A program made the position numbers and the translations under genes. Under the pieces are notes generated by a model, which did not search any database, was not told the origin of the DNA, and worked only from the letters and a program-made list of their open reading frames with translations. From assembly GCA_038405045.1 (NCBI GenBank), contig JBBZIV010000001.1:1054001-1118000 (forward strand): a stretch of 64,000 bases of DNA, in the 5' to 3' direction. Source of the stretch: Sporobacter sp038405045. GTDB lineage: Bacteria > Bacillota > Clostridia > Oscillospirales > Oscillospiraceae. Positions 50,243 through 58,477 of this stretch are shown here, piece after piece (position 1 is the first letter of the stretch; the number at the start of each line of letters is the position of its first letter).

Positions 50243-51514
50243 TTGGAGATCACCGGCGTTAAAGGCCGGGAGATTCTGGACTCCCGCGGCAACCCCACCG
50301 TTGAGGCGGAGGTAACGCTGGCTGACGGCACCGTTGGCCGGGCGGCCGTCCCATCGGGCGCGTCAACCGGGATTTTCGAAGCCTGCGAGCTGCGCGACGG
50401 CGATACAGGCCGCTATCATGGCAAGGGCGTCTTAAAGGCCGTTTTAAACATCAACACGGAAATCGACGCGGCCCTCCGCGGGCAGGACGCCTTACAGCAG
50501 ACGGCCATCGACCGGCTGCTGATTGATCTGGATGCCACGCCCAACAAGCAGCGCCTCGGCGCCAACGCCATTCTGGGCGTCTCGCTCGCCTGCGCAAAGG
50601 CGGCCGCCCAGTCCCTCCGCCTGCCCCTCTTCCGCTATCTTGGCGGTGCGGACGCGCGATGCCTTCCGGTGCCGATGATGAACGTTTTAAACGGCGGCGC
50701 ACACGCGACGAACAGCGTTGACATTCAAGAATTTATGATTGTACCCGTTTCGGCCCCCACCTTCCGCGAGGGGCTGCGGATGTGCGCAGAGGTTTTTCAC
50801 ACGCTCCGCAAAGTCGTCCCGTCTTCCGGTGTCGGCGACGAGGGCGGCTATGCGCCCGACCTTAAGGCCGACGAGGATGCGCTCGGCGCTTTGATGACGG
50901 CTATCGAGCGTGCCGGATACAAGCCCGGCGAGGATTTCTATATCGCCATGGACCCTGCCGTCTCCGATTGGTTTAACGAAAAGGACGGCCTGTATCACCT
51001 GCCCAAGCGCGGCACCGTGATGACGCGCGCGGACATGGTTTCCATGTGGGCTGATTTTGCCGCGCGGTACCCCATTGTTTCAATTGAAGACGGGATGGCC
51101 GAGGAGGATTGGGAGGGCTGGAAAATGATGACCGACGCCCTTGGAAAGAAGCTTCAGCTCGTTGGTGACGACCTTTTTGTCACAAACACGTCGCGACTTT
51201 TAAAGGGCATCGAAAAGGGCGTGACGAATGCCATTCTCATCAAGCTCAATCAAATCGGGACGCTGACGGAGACGTTTGAGGCTGTGCAAACGGCGCAGAG
51301 AGCGGGCTTTCGCGCCGTTGTCTCCCACCGCTCCGGCGAGACGGAGGACACGACCATCGCCGACTTTTGCGTTGCCGTTTCCGCCGGTCAAATCAAAACA
51401 GGCGCGCCGAGCCGGACGGACAGGGTTTGCAAATATAACCAGCTCCTGCGCATTGAGGAAGCGCTCGGACAAGCGGCATATTATCCCGGAAAAAAAGCGT
51501 TTGCCTCTCTTTAA
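50243..51514 (+). CDS. eno: enolase
   Basis: Enolase dehydrates 2-phosphoglycerate to phosphoenolpyruvate. Signature segments are REILDSRGNPTVEAEV, PSGASTGIFEA, the catalytic Glu and metal ligands in GDEGGYAPDL and SIEDGMAEEDWEGW, and ILIKLNQIGTLTET. It is 423 residues from TTG 50243, but that codon lies 17 nt from the only strong GGAGG site. An in-frame ATC at 50234, three codons earlier, is perfectly spaced (8 nt), so the true initiator is unclear. Confidence 0.96.
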   Translation: MEITGVKGREILDSRGNPTVEAEVTLADGTVGRAAVPSGASTGIFEACELRDGDTGRYHGKGVLKAVLNINTEIDAALRGQDALQQTAIDRLLIDLDATPNKQRLGANAILGVSLACAKAAAQSLRLPLFRYLGGADARCLPVPMMNVLNGGAHATNSVDIQEFMIVPVSAPTFREGLRMCAEVFHTLRKVVPSSGVGDEGGYAPDLKADEDALGALMTAIERAGYKPGEDFYIAMDPAVSDWFNEKDGLYHLPKRGTVMTRADMVSMWADFAARYPIVSIEDGMAEEDWEGWKMMTDALGKKLQLVGDDLFVTNTSRLLKGIEKGVTNAILIKLNQIGTLTETFEAVQTAQRAGFRAVVSHRSGETEDTTIADFCVAVSAGQIKTGAPSRTDRVCKYNQLLRIEEALGQAAYYPGKKAFASL

Positions 51515-51533
51515 GATAGATGAATCAGCACAC

Positions 51534-51576
51534 ACCGCCGGTTTGCCGACAAAGGCAGGCCCGGCGGTTTGTTTTT
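51534..51576 (+). terminator. terminator of the glycolytic operon
   Basis: ACCGCCGG and CCGGCGGT flank an inner TTGCCGAC..AGGCAG region and are followed by TTGTTTTT. Confidence 0.8.
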
Positions 51577-51599
51577 AAGGCAAATTCGGCGGTGCGGCA

Positions 51600-51628
51600 T
51601 TGAATTATTGCAGCACAGCGTGTATAAT
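51600..51628 (+). promoter_or_regulatory. sigma-A promoter of the ABC importer operon
   Basis: TTGAAT (51600-51605), a 17-bp spacer and consensus TATAAT (51623-51628), 35 bp upstream of the binding protein ATG. Confidence 0.75.
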
Positions 51629-51662
51629 GCAGCTATCATTTTTTATGGAGGTAGGACAATCG

Positions 51663-52478
51663 ATGAAAGTGACAAAAATCCTGGCAGTCATTCTGGCGCT
51701 CGGCACGCTTTTCACACTCGCAGCCTGCGGCACCGGTAAAACGGCGCAGACGAACGCAGGCGTCAAGCTCAAGGTTTTAGATACGGCTTATGTTTCGGAG
51801 GATTACGCCATCTGCGTTGCCAAGGAGAACACCGACCTGCTCTTTAAGATCAACACGGCGCTCGGCGAGCTGATTGACAACGGCACAGTGAAAAAAATCG
51901 TGGATAATTATATCAGCAACGTTCCCGACAACCTGACCTTCCAGCAGAACACCGACGGCATGCCTGTTTTGAAAATGGCGACAAACGCCACCTTCCCGCC
52001 GTATGAGTTTGTGCAGGACAACAAAATCGTCGGTATCGACGCCGATATCGCCGCCGCCATCGCCGACAAGCTCGGTATGAAGCTCGTGATTCAGGATATG
52101 GAATTTGATTCGATCATCTCGTCTGTTGCCACCGGCAAGTCCGACATCGGCATGGCCGGTTTGACCGTGACGCCCGACCGTGAGGAAAGCGTCGCGTTCT
52201 CCCTTTCATACGCCACGGGCGTCCAGTCCATCATCGTCCCTGAAAACTCCCCCATTACGTCCGTTGACGCCCTCGCGGCTGACGGCGCGACATATACCAT
52301 CGGCGTTCAGCAGAACACGACGGGTGACCTCTACGCCACCGATCAATTCGGTGCCGAGCGCGTGCGCCAGTATAACAGCGGCGCTGATGCCGTTTCTGCC
52401 CTCGTCACCGGCAAAATCGACTGCGTCATCATCGACAACGAGCCTGCCAAGGCCTTTGTTGCGGCTAATAATAAATAA
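51663..52478 (+). CDS. amino-acid-binding lipoprotein, circularly permuted
   Basis: This is the substrate-binding protein (SBP_bac_3 type) of the following ABC importer. A lipoprotein signal with lipobox LAAC puts the lipidated Cys at residue 22. In normal family members the mature protein begins with the VLKMATNATFPPYEF strand and ends with the ...AYAI/CVAKENTDLL...LIDNGTVKKIVDNYI segment. Here that terminal segment (residues 35-85) comes first, followed by a linker and then the usual start at residue 102. The protein stops after IDNEPAKAFVAANNK, exactly where the moved segment should continue. Both lobes remain complete. ATG 51663 lies 8 nt after GGAGGTAGG. Confidence 0.92.
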   Translation: MKVTKILAVILALGTLFTLAACGTGKTAQTNAGVKLKVLDTAYVSEDYAICVAKENTDLLFKINTALGELIDNGTVKKIVDNYISNVPDNLTFQQNTDGMPVLKMATNATFPPYEFVQDNKIVGIDADIAAAIADKLGMKLVIQDMEFDSIISSVATGKSDIGMAGLTVTPDREESVAFSLSYATGVQSIIVPENSPITSVDALAADGATYTIGVQQNTTGDLYATDQFGAERVRQYNSGADAVSALVTGKIDCVIIDNEPAKAFVAANNK

Positions 52479-52487
52479 TTGACGTCA

Positions 52488-52532
52488 TGGAGCGGAATAG
52501 GGACGGTGAACCGTGCCCTATTCCGCTCCATT
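52488..52532 (+). promoter_or_regulatory. intercistronic hairpin in the ABC operon
   Basis: ATGGAGCGGAATAGGG pairs with CCCTATTCCGCTCCAT, with a short ACGG/CCGT inner helix and TGAA loop. No T-run follows. It is likely an mRNA-stability or partial-termination element that keeps binding protein above permease levels. Confidence 0.65.
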
Positions 52533-52550
52533 TCTAAGGAGGACGAGGCT

Positions 52551-53279
52551 TTGTCCGCTTGGCTTGACAGCGTGAAGGCAGACTTTTACTTAAACTTCAT
52601 CAAGGAAAACAGATGGCAGCTGATGGCTAAAGGCCTTGTCGCCACATTGGAAATCACATTCGGCGCGCTACTTTTGGGGATTGTGATCGGCATTGTGATC
52701 TCGATCATCCGCGCCACGCACGACAAGACGATTGAGACAATGCGCCCCGGCCTTGGCAGAGCGGCACTCAAATTGTTCAACGCCGTCAGTAAAATTTATC
52801 TGACGCTCTTTCGCGGGACGCCCGTTGTCGTTCAACTGCTGATTTTCTATTTCATAATTTTTTCGGCATCCGACAATGGTGTTATGATCGCTATTTTGAC
52901 ATTCGGCATTAATTCCGGCGCCTACGTTGCGGAGATTTTCCGCAGCGGCATCATGTCTATTGACCGCGGCCAGATGGAGGCCGGGCGCAGCCTCGGCTTT
53001 AACTACGTTCAGACGATGTGGCACATCATCATTCCGCAGGCCTTTAAAAATGTTTTGCCGCCGCTGGCCAGCGAATTTATCACGCTGCTGAAAGAAACGT
53101 CGGTTGCCGGTTATATCGCCATCCGAGATATTACCAAAGCCGCCATCACCATCCGCGGCGCGACGTATTCTCCGTTCATGCCGCTTATTGCCCTGGCGCT
53201 AGTCTACCTCATCCTTGTTATGTTCTTTACATGGCTTGTCGGCATTCTGGAAAGGAGGCTTCGCAGCAGTGATCACTGA
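52551..53279 (+). CDS. amino acid ABC transporter permease
   Basis: This HisM/GlnP-type inner membrane permease has about five membrane helices. The EAA loop ...MEAGRSLGFNYVQTMWHIIIPQAFKNVLPPL contacts the ATPase, and LFRGTPVVVQLLIFYF is a family signature. The start is TTG 52551, with AAGGAGG 8 nt upstream, giving 242 residues. A longer reading to 52479 would pass through the hairpin. Its end overlaps the ATPase start by 11 bp. Confidence 0.94.
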   Translation: MSAWLDSVKADFYLNFIKENRWQLMAKGLVATLEITFGALLLGIVIGIVISIIRATHDKTIETMRPGLGRAALKLFNAVSKIYLTLFRGTPVVVQLLIFYFIIFSASDNGVMIAILTFGINSGAYVAEIFRSGIMSIDRGQMEAGRSLGFNYVQTMWHIIIPQAFKNVLPPLASEFITLLKETSVAGYIAIRDITKAAITIRGATYSPFMPLIALALVYLILVMFFTWLVGILERRLRSSDH

Positions 53280-54012
53280 ACCGATCATCAAGGTTGAAGG
53301 CCTTCAGAAATACTACAAGGGCGGGGACATCAAAGCCCTTGACGGCATCAGCGCCGAGGTCAGGCGCGGTGAGGTCGTCGTCGTCATCGGCCCGTCCGGC
53401 AGCGGCAAATCGACCTTTTTGCGCTGCCTAAACCTTTTGGAGGTGCCAACAGGCGGTACGATTTTCTTTGAGGGTACCGACATCACCGATCATAAAACGG
53501 ATATCAACCGCCACCGCCGGAAAATGGGGATGGTGTTTCAGCATTTTAATCTTTTCCCGCATATGACCGTTTTAAAAAACATGACGCTCGCGCCGATTTC
53601 ACTGCTGAAAAAACCAAAGGCTGAAGCGGACGCACAGGCGCTGGCGCTTTTGCGCCGCGTCGGGCTGGAGGACAGGGCTCTGGCTTATCCCGATCAGCTC
53701 TCCGGCGGTCAGAAGCAGCGCATTGCCATTGTCCGCGCCTTGTGCATGGATCCCGACGTTATGCTGTTTGACGAGCCGACGAGCGCCTTAGACCCCGAAA
53801 TGGTTGGCGAGGTGCTCGACGTGATGAAGGGCTTAGCGCGCGAGGGGATGACCATGGTCGTCGTCACGCATGAGATGGGTTTTGCCCGTGAAGTCTCATC
53901 ACGTGTTATTTTTATGGACGGCGGTAAAATTGTTGAGGAGAATACGCCGGAGGTTCTCTTCAGCAACCCGGAAAGCGACCGCCTGAAGGCTTTTCTGGCA
54001 AAGGTCCTATAA
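53269..54012 (+). CDS. amino acid ABC transporter ATPase
   Basis: This GlnQ/HisP-type ATP-binding subunit has Walker A GPSGSGKST, the Q-loop FQHFNLFPHMTVLKN, signature LSGGQKQR, Walker B VMLFDEPTSALDPE and the H-loop VVTHEMGF. It is 247 residues from GTG 53269, with AAAGGAGG 10 nt upstream. It completes a three-gene polar amino acid importer; the exact substrate is not predictable. Confidence 0.96.
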   Translation: MITEPIIKVEGLQKYYKGGDIKALDGISAEVRRGEVVVVIGPSGSGKSTFLRCLNLLEVPTGGTIFFEGTDITDHKTDINRHRRKMGMVFQHFNLFPHMTVLKNMTLAPISLLKKPKAEADAQALALLRRVGLEDRALAYPDQLSGGQKQRIAIVRALCMDPDVMLFDEPTSALDPEMVGEVLDVMKGLAREGMTMVVVTHEMGFAREVSSRVIFMDGGKIVEENTPEVLFSNPESDRLKAFLAKVL

Positions 54013-54026
54013 GAGCAAGACAAATT

Positions 54027-54071
54027 AAAAAGCCCGGCCGTCGCGTGATGATGCGGCGGCCGGGCTTTTTT
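54027..54071 (+). terminator. terminator of the ABC operon
   Basis: AAGCCCGGCCG and CGGCCGGGCTT make a long GC stem with flanking A and T runs, so it can also serve the convergent GerMN gene. Confidence 0.9.
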
Positions 54072-54079
54072 GCGTCGTC

Positions 54080-55156
54080 TTATTTGTAGGGTACGGCGCT
54101 GTCCGGGTCAACAGGGAGAAGGTCGCCCTTGTTATACAGGAAATGGCCGGACTCATACGGCCCACCATTAATTGTGACGGCAACCTTGTCAGTTTGGAAG
54201 TAGCTGCCGACGGTGTCGGCTACGCTGGCAAGGATGAGCCCCTCAAGCGTTGAACCGGCGTTCATCCCGGTTATAAATGTTTTGGAAAAGTCAATCGTGG
54301 CGACGCCGGTTGCCGGGTCAAACGTCAGGCTTTTAATGGCGGCATCTGCGGACATGACGGGCGTGAGACTGCTGCCGGTTGGGACGTGCTTAAATTCGTC
54401 CTCAAGCTTGGTTTTGATATCATCTCCCGTCTGCAGCGCGATGCTTTTATCGACATACTTGACCTTTTCACCTGCAAAATCAGGATAATAAACACGCAGG
54501 CTGACTGTCAGCGGGCTGCCCGTTTCAACCGACTTCAAAGCGCTCGTAATGGGGTTTGCGGGGTCACTGTTTGTAATGAATTCACGTTTAATCAGGCCGA
54601 TATCACGGGCGTAATACTCTTTGACGGTCGTATCGGCGCTCTTTGTCGTCACTTCGACGGCTTTGAACGTGCCATACGGCACCGTGACGGATAGATCCGT
54701 TGCCGTTATAGCGCGCGTATCCCCGTCCGGCAGTGTCCAGGACGTGCCGGGGGCAATTGGCTCCATCAGCACCGTTTCATCCATCTCCCGCTTATCGGTA
54801 TAGTCGTAGCGGTAGTACGTCTCACCCTGCGAGAAAACTTTCTTCAAAGCGCCGTCATCAATAAGATAGACGGCGACGGACTCTGTCCCGCCATTATTCG
54901 TCCGAACCTGATAGGCGCCGTTATTGACGTAATCAACCCACGATTCAAAGCCCGCGTATTCGTTGCCCGTCCCTTCATATGTCATATGAACGTTTGATGT
55001 GAAAGGAAAATAGTCTTTAACCGTTGCGTCTGATGTTGAGGGTGAAGGCGAGGCTGTTCCGGTCGGCGTAGGCTCACCCTTTTTGCCGAAGGGCAGGCAG
55101 CCGGCCGCTGTGATGACAAGTACCATAATGAGGAGCGCTGCTGCAATTTTTTTCAT
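54080..55156 (-). CDS. GerMN-domain lipoprotein
   Basis: This exported lipoprotein (lipobox TAAGC after a hydrophobic helix) has a Thr/Ser/Pro linker and a central beta-rich region of about 150 residues with repeated Tyr/Thr strands. Its C-terminal GerMN domain (about residues 215-345) includes TLEGLILASVADTVG and KVAVTINGGPYESGH. GerM-like proteins take part in the SpoIIIA-SpoIIQ channel and spore cortex formation. Two ATGs compete; 55156 is better spaced to GGAGG. It is 358 residues long. A sporulation role is inferred. Confidence 0.88.
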   Translation of the reverse strand: MKKIAAALLIMVLVITAAGCLPFGKKGEPTPTGTASPSPSTSDATVKDYFPFTSNVHMTYEGTGNEYAGFESWVDYVNNGAYQVRTNNGGTESVAVYLIDDGALKKVFSQGETYYRYDYTDKREMDETVLMEPIAPGTSWTLPDGDTRAITATDLSVTVPYGTFKAVEVTTKSADTTVKEYYARDIGLIKREFITNSDPANPITSALKSVETGSPLTVSLRVYYPDFAGEKVKYVDKSIALQTGDDIKTKLEDEFKHVPTGSSLTPVMSADAAIKSLTFDPATGVATIDFSKTFITGMNAGSTLEGLILASVADTVGSYFQTDKVAVTINGGPYESGHFLYNKGDLLPVDPDSAVPYK

Positions 55157-55271
55157 CATAATCCTCCGTTTTGTTGATATTCATCCATGAATTTACTGTC
55201 TAATTTATACAGGATGAGTTTTTGCATTTTTGAGGCAAAATAACACCAAACTTCAAACAACGAGGGGACAT

Positions 55272-56705
55272 ATGGAAAAGAAACGAAAAGGTATATCCGC
55301 CGGGCATCTGACGATGCTGGCGCTTGGAACGGTCATCGGGGGATCGTTCTTTTTAGGGTCTTCTGTCGCCATCAACGCCGCAGGCCCGTCAATTATTCTG
55401 TCATATATATTCGGCGGAGTACTCGTCTATTACATTCTCTATGCTTTGTCGGAGATGACGGTTGCCTACCCGGATTACGGCGGCTTTAAAACATTTGCTA
55501 CCAAAGCCTTTGGCGAGCGGACAGGCTTTGTCGTCGGCTGGATTTATTGGACGGGTATGGCCCTTGGCATGTCCAGCGAAGCAACAGCCGCCGCCATTTT
55601 GCTGCGCCAGTGGGTACCGAGCCTGCCGATTTCCCTGCTGGGCGGCGGGATCATTGTGCTTGTCACACTCGTCAATTTGATTGGGGCGGTGCGCCTGTCG
55701 AAGCTCGAGAGCGGGTTTGCCGGGATTAAGGTCGCGGCTGTCGCCGTGTTTATTTTGATGGCACTGCTCCTCGTTACCGGCGTTCTTTTCGGCAGGCCAG
55801 CTGTCGGGATTGGGGCCGTTGCGCACGAGCCGTTTGCCCCCGGGGGGCTCGGCGGCCTTTTGGGCAGCATGCTGATCGTCATGTTTTCTTACAGCGGCTT
55901 TGAGGTTATTGCCCTTGCCGGAGGCGATGTCTCAGACATTCACAAAACAATCCCGCGGGCAATCCGGTATACGGTTTTAAGCCTTGTGAGCCTCTTTATC
56001 CTGTATATCGCCTTTCTCCTGCCGCTCATCCCGACGGCGCAGCTGAACGAAAATACAAGCGCCATCGTGCAGTCGCTCAGCAGCCACGGCATCGGCTGGG
56101 TCGGCAGCGTCATCACTGCCGTCGTCATTTCAGCCATTATCTCAACAATGATGGCCACTATTTACGGCCTTGGGCGGATGATGCGCTCACTCACCGATGA
56201 CGGGCACGCCCCGCACTGGCTGAAGGATCAGACGCCTGTACCGTTTCGCGGCATCCTCGCGACCGGAGTTGGAATGCTTTTGGCTTTGGGTTTGGGTCTG
56301 TTGTTCCCGCGCGTTTATCTCTTCCTTTTGAGTTCCGGCGGGTTTGCCATCCTGTTCGTCTACGCGGCAATCATGGCCTCCCACCTGCGCTTGCGTCGCC
56401 GATTCGGCTGCCCACCGGACGGCAGATGCCAGCTGCGCGGTTTTCCCTTCACGTCCGGCTTTGTTCTGGCGGCGCTTATCATCGCCATCCTCTGCATGCC
56501 GTTTGTCAAAGGACAAAGCGATGGACTCATCGTCGGCCTTCTTCTCGTCGTCTTCTTCGAGGCGTGTTATTCGTTTTTGAAATTTTACCGCCGCCACAGC
56601 CGCTACAGAGTCATCGTCCCGCCTTTTCGGAAAACAGGGCTCTCGGCTGAGTTTTCTGAAGAGCTTACCGAAATGGACAAAAAAGACGGCGGCGATAAGG
56701 AATAG
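55272..56705 (+). CDS. APC-family amino acid permease
   Basis: This 477-residue secondary transporter has about twelve membrane helices. The opening ISAGHLTMLALGTVIGGSFFLGSS is the Gly-rich first helix of the APC superfamily. SYSGFEVIALAGGDVSDIHKTIPRAI is the helix 6 region typical of amino acid permeases (YfnA/proline-specific like). The tail is basic then acidic. ATG 55272 follows GAGGGG. The substrate cannot be fixed. Confidence 0.92.
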   Translation: MEKKRKGISAGHLTMLALGTVIGGSFFLGSSVAINAAGPSIILSYIFGGVLVYYILYALSEMTVAYPDYGGFKTFATKAFGERTGFVVGWIYWTGMALGMSSEATAAAILLRQWVPSLPISLLGGGIIVLVTLVNLIGAVRLSKLESGFAGIKVAAVAVFILMALLLVTGVLFGRPAVGIGAVAHEPFAPGGLGGLLGSMLIVMFSYSGFEVIALAGGDVSDIHKTIPRAIRYTVLSLVSLFILYIAFLLPLIPTAQLNENTSAIVQSLSSHGIGWVGSVITAVVISAIISTMMATIYGLGRMMRSLTDDGHAPHWLKDQTPVPFRGILATGVGMLLALGLGLLFPRVYLFLLSSGGFAILFVYAAIMASHLRLRRRFGCPPDGRCQLRGFPFTSGFVLAALIIAILCMPFVKGQSDGLIVGLLLVVFFEACYSFLKFYRRHSRYRVIVPPFRKTGLSAEFSEELTEMDKKDGGDKE

Positions 56706-56706
56706 G

Positions 56707-58077
56707 TTACCGGCCGAGCGCCCGGGCGACCTTCATCATGACGGCACATTCGATGCGTTTTTTAAAAAGGCGGCAGCCTTCCTCGTAAACGCCTTCAATC
56801 GACCCGGACGCATGATAGGCGTTGGCCGCGCAGCCGCCGGAGCAGTAAAGCCGCGCCCAGCAAGTTTGGCACGCCTCGCGCGTATAGGCGTTGCAGCGCG
56901 CAAAGGCTTCGCGCTTTTGGTCATTTTCGACACCGCGCCAAATGTCGCCCAAAACGTAGTCCTTTTCGCCGACAAACTGGTGGCAGGGGTAAAGCGTGCC
57001 TTCCGGCGTGACGGCGGCGTATTCCGTTCCAGCACCGCAGCCGGAAATGCGCTTATATATGCACGGCCCGCCGTTTAAGTCCAGAAGGAAATGATAAAAC
57101 GTGAAGCCGCGGCCTTCTTGATCCCGCCGGAGCATCTCGCACGCGAGCGCCTCGTATTGCTCGAAAAGCACGGGCATATCGTCCTCCGTCAGGGCTGCGG
57201 CGTCCCCCCGCTTTGAGACGACAGGCTCCATGGACAGTTCCGAAAAACCGAGTTCCGCCATGTGCAGAATATCTTCCGTGAAATCTGTATTGTCATGCGT
57301 GAACGTGCCACGGATATAGTAATTTTTGTTGCCGCGCTCTTTGACGAAGCGCTGAAATTTCGGCACAACGGTGTCATAGCTGCCGCCCCCGTCCGGGCTC
57401 TTGCGGAAGCGGTCGTGCGTCTCTTTTCGGCCGTCTAGGCTTAAAACAACGTTGTGCATCTCCCTGTTGCAAAAATCGATGACATCGTCGTCAATCAAAA
57501 CACCGTTTGTCGTCAGCGTAAAGCGAAAGTTTTTCCCCGCGACTTGTTCAAGGCTGCGGGCGTAGGCGACAATTTGCTTGACGACGTCCCAGTTTAAAAG
57601 CGGCTCGCCGCCGAAGAAGTCAACCTCCAGATTCCGCCGCGTCCCCGACTGTTCCACCAGAAAGTCGATCGCCCGTTTGCCGACGTTAAAATCCATGAGC
57701 GCACTTGCGCCGTGATAGCGCCCCGCTCCGGCGAAGCAGTAGGCACAGGCGAGGTTGCATGTGTGCGATACGTGCAGGCACAAAGCTTTGATAACACTTT
57801 TTTTCGTTGTCAGGTTTTCGGCAAGTGCCTTGTATGTATCCGGCGAAAAAAGCTTGCCCGCGTTTTTAAGCGCGTCGACAGCTGACAGCGCCTCCAAAAC
57901 ATCTGCCTTTGTCGTGTCTCCCGCGTATTTGTCACACAACGTGCTGACGAGGTCTTCCCTATTTGCTGTTTCATACAGGCCGATGATGTCATAGACGAGC
58001 GCGTCGACAACGTGGACGGCACCGCTGTATACGTCGATAACGATATGATAGCCGTTGAGCTGAAATTGATGTACCAT
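56707..58077 (-). CDS. radical SAM SCIFF peptide maturase
   Basis: This SPASM-domain radical SAM enzyme forms thioether cross-links in the SCIFF peptide. The radical SAM cluster motif is CNLACAYC (near residue 110) after a PqqD-like leader-binding N-terminal region. The C-terminal auxiliary-cluster Cys set includes SGCGAGTEYAAVTPEGTLYPC and CQTCWARLYCSGGC. It is 456 residues long. The cognate six-Cys peptide lies immediately upstream, confirming the assignment. It converges on the permease with stops 1 bp apart. Confidence 0.96.
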   Translation of the reverse strand: MVHQFQLNGYHIVIDVYSGAVHVVDALVYDIIGLYETANREDLVSTLCDKYAGDTTKADVLEALSAVDALKNAGKLFSPDTYKALAENLTTKKSVIKALCLHVSHTCNLACAYCFAGAGRYHGASALMDFNVGKRAIDFLVEQSGTRRNLEVDFFGGEPLLNWDVVKQIVAYARSLEQVAGKNFRFTLTTNGVLIDDDVIDFCNREMHNVVLSLDGRKETHDRFRKSPDGGGSYDTVVPKFQRFVKERGNKNYYIRGTFTHDNTDFTEDILHMAELGFSELSMEPVVSKRGDAAALTEDDMPVLFEQYEALACEMLRRDQEGRGFTFYHFLLDLNGGPCIYKRISGCGAGTEYAAVTPEGTLYPCHQFVGEKDYVLGDIWRGVENDQKREAFARCNAYTREACQTCWARLYCSGGCAANAYHASGSIEGVYEEGCRLFKKRIECAVMMKVARALGR

Positions 58078-58101
58078 TTGAACTCCGTTAATTTTATCTG
58101 A

Positions 58102-58148
58102 TAAAAACGCAATGCCGTTTATCTCCGAAAGGCGAAAAACGGCAGCAT
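58102..58148 (-). terminator. attenuator between SCIFF and its maturase
   Basis: On the minus strand an imperfect hairpin (AATGCTGCCGTTT with AAACGGCATTGC) is followed by GTTTTTAT. It would yield more peptide message than enzyme message. Confidence 0.55.
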
Positions 58149-58166
58149 TTTTGTTTATGGACGCGT

Positions 58167-58316
58167 TTAGTTCCTGTCGCTGTTCTCACACGGCTGATTG
58201 GCAACGCCGCAGGAGGTTTTACAGGCCGACTGGCAAGACGTCTGGCACTCGCCGCAACCGCCGCTCACGGCGCTTTCAACGAGGTCACGCGTTTCAATGG
58301 TGATAATTCTTTCCAT
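58167..58316 (-). CDS. scfA: SCIFF ranthipeptide precursor
   Basis: This 49-residue precursor begins MERIITIETRDLVESAVSGG and has six Cys in its second half (GGC-GEC-QTSC-QSAC-KTSC-GVANQPC), the six-cysteines-in-forty-five signature nearly universal in Clostridia. The maturase gene follows on the same strand. ATG 58316 has GGGGAG 8 nt upstream. The product is a thioether-linked peptide whose cellular role is still unclear, although regulation or signalling roles have been proposed. Confidence 0.96.
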   Translation of the reverse strand: MERIITIETRDLVESAVSGGCGECQTSCQSACKTSCGVANQPCENSDRN

Positions 58317-58477
58317 GATACATTCTCCCCACTAAGATTTTCTTTAAATACCATATCATTTTTTCCCCATCCTGTCAACGGCGAGGTCAAAAAGGAGGCC
58401 CCGCCTCAAAGGCAGGGCCAAGTGAAGATAACATCCTTGATTTGCTGATACAATCATATCAGATTCGACGTTTTCCG

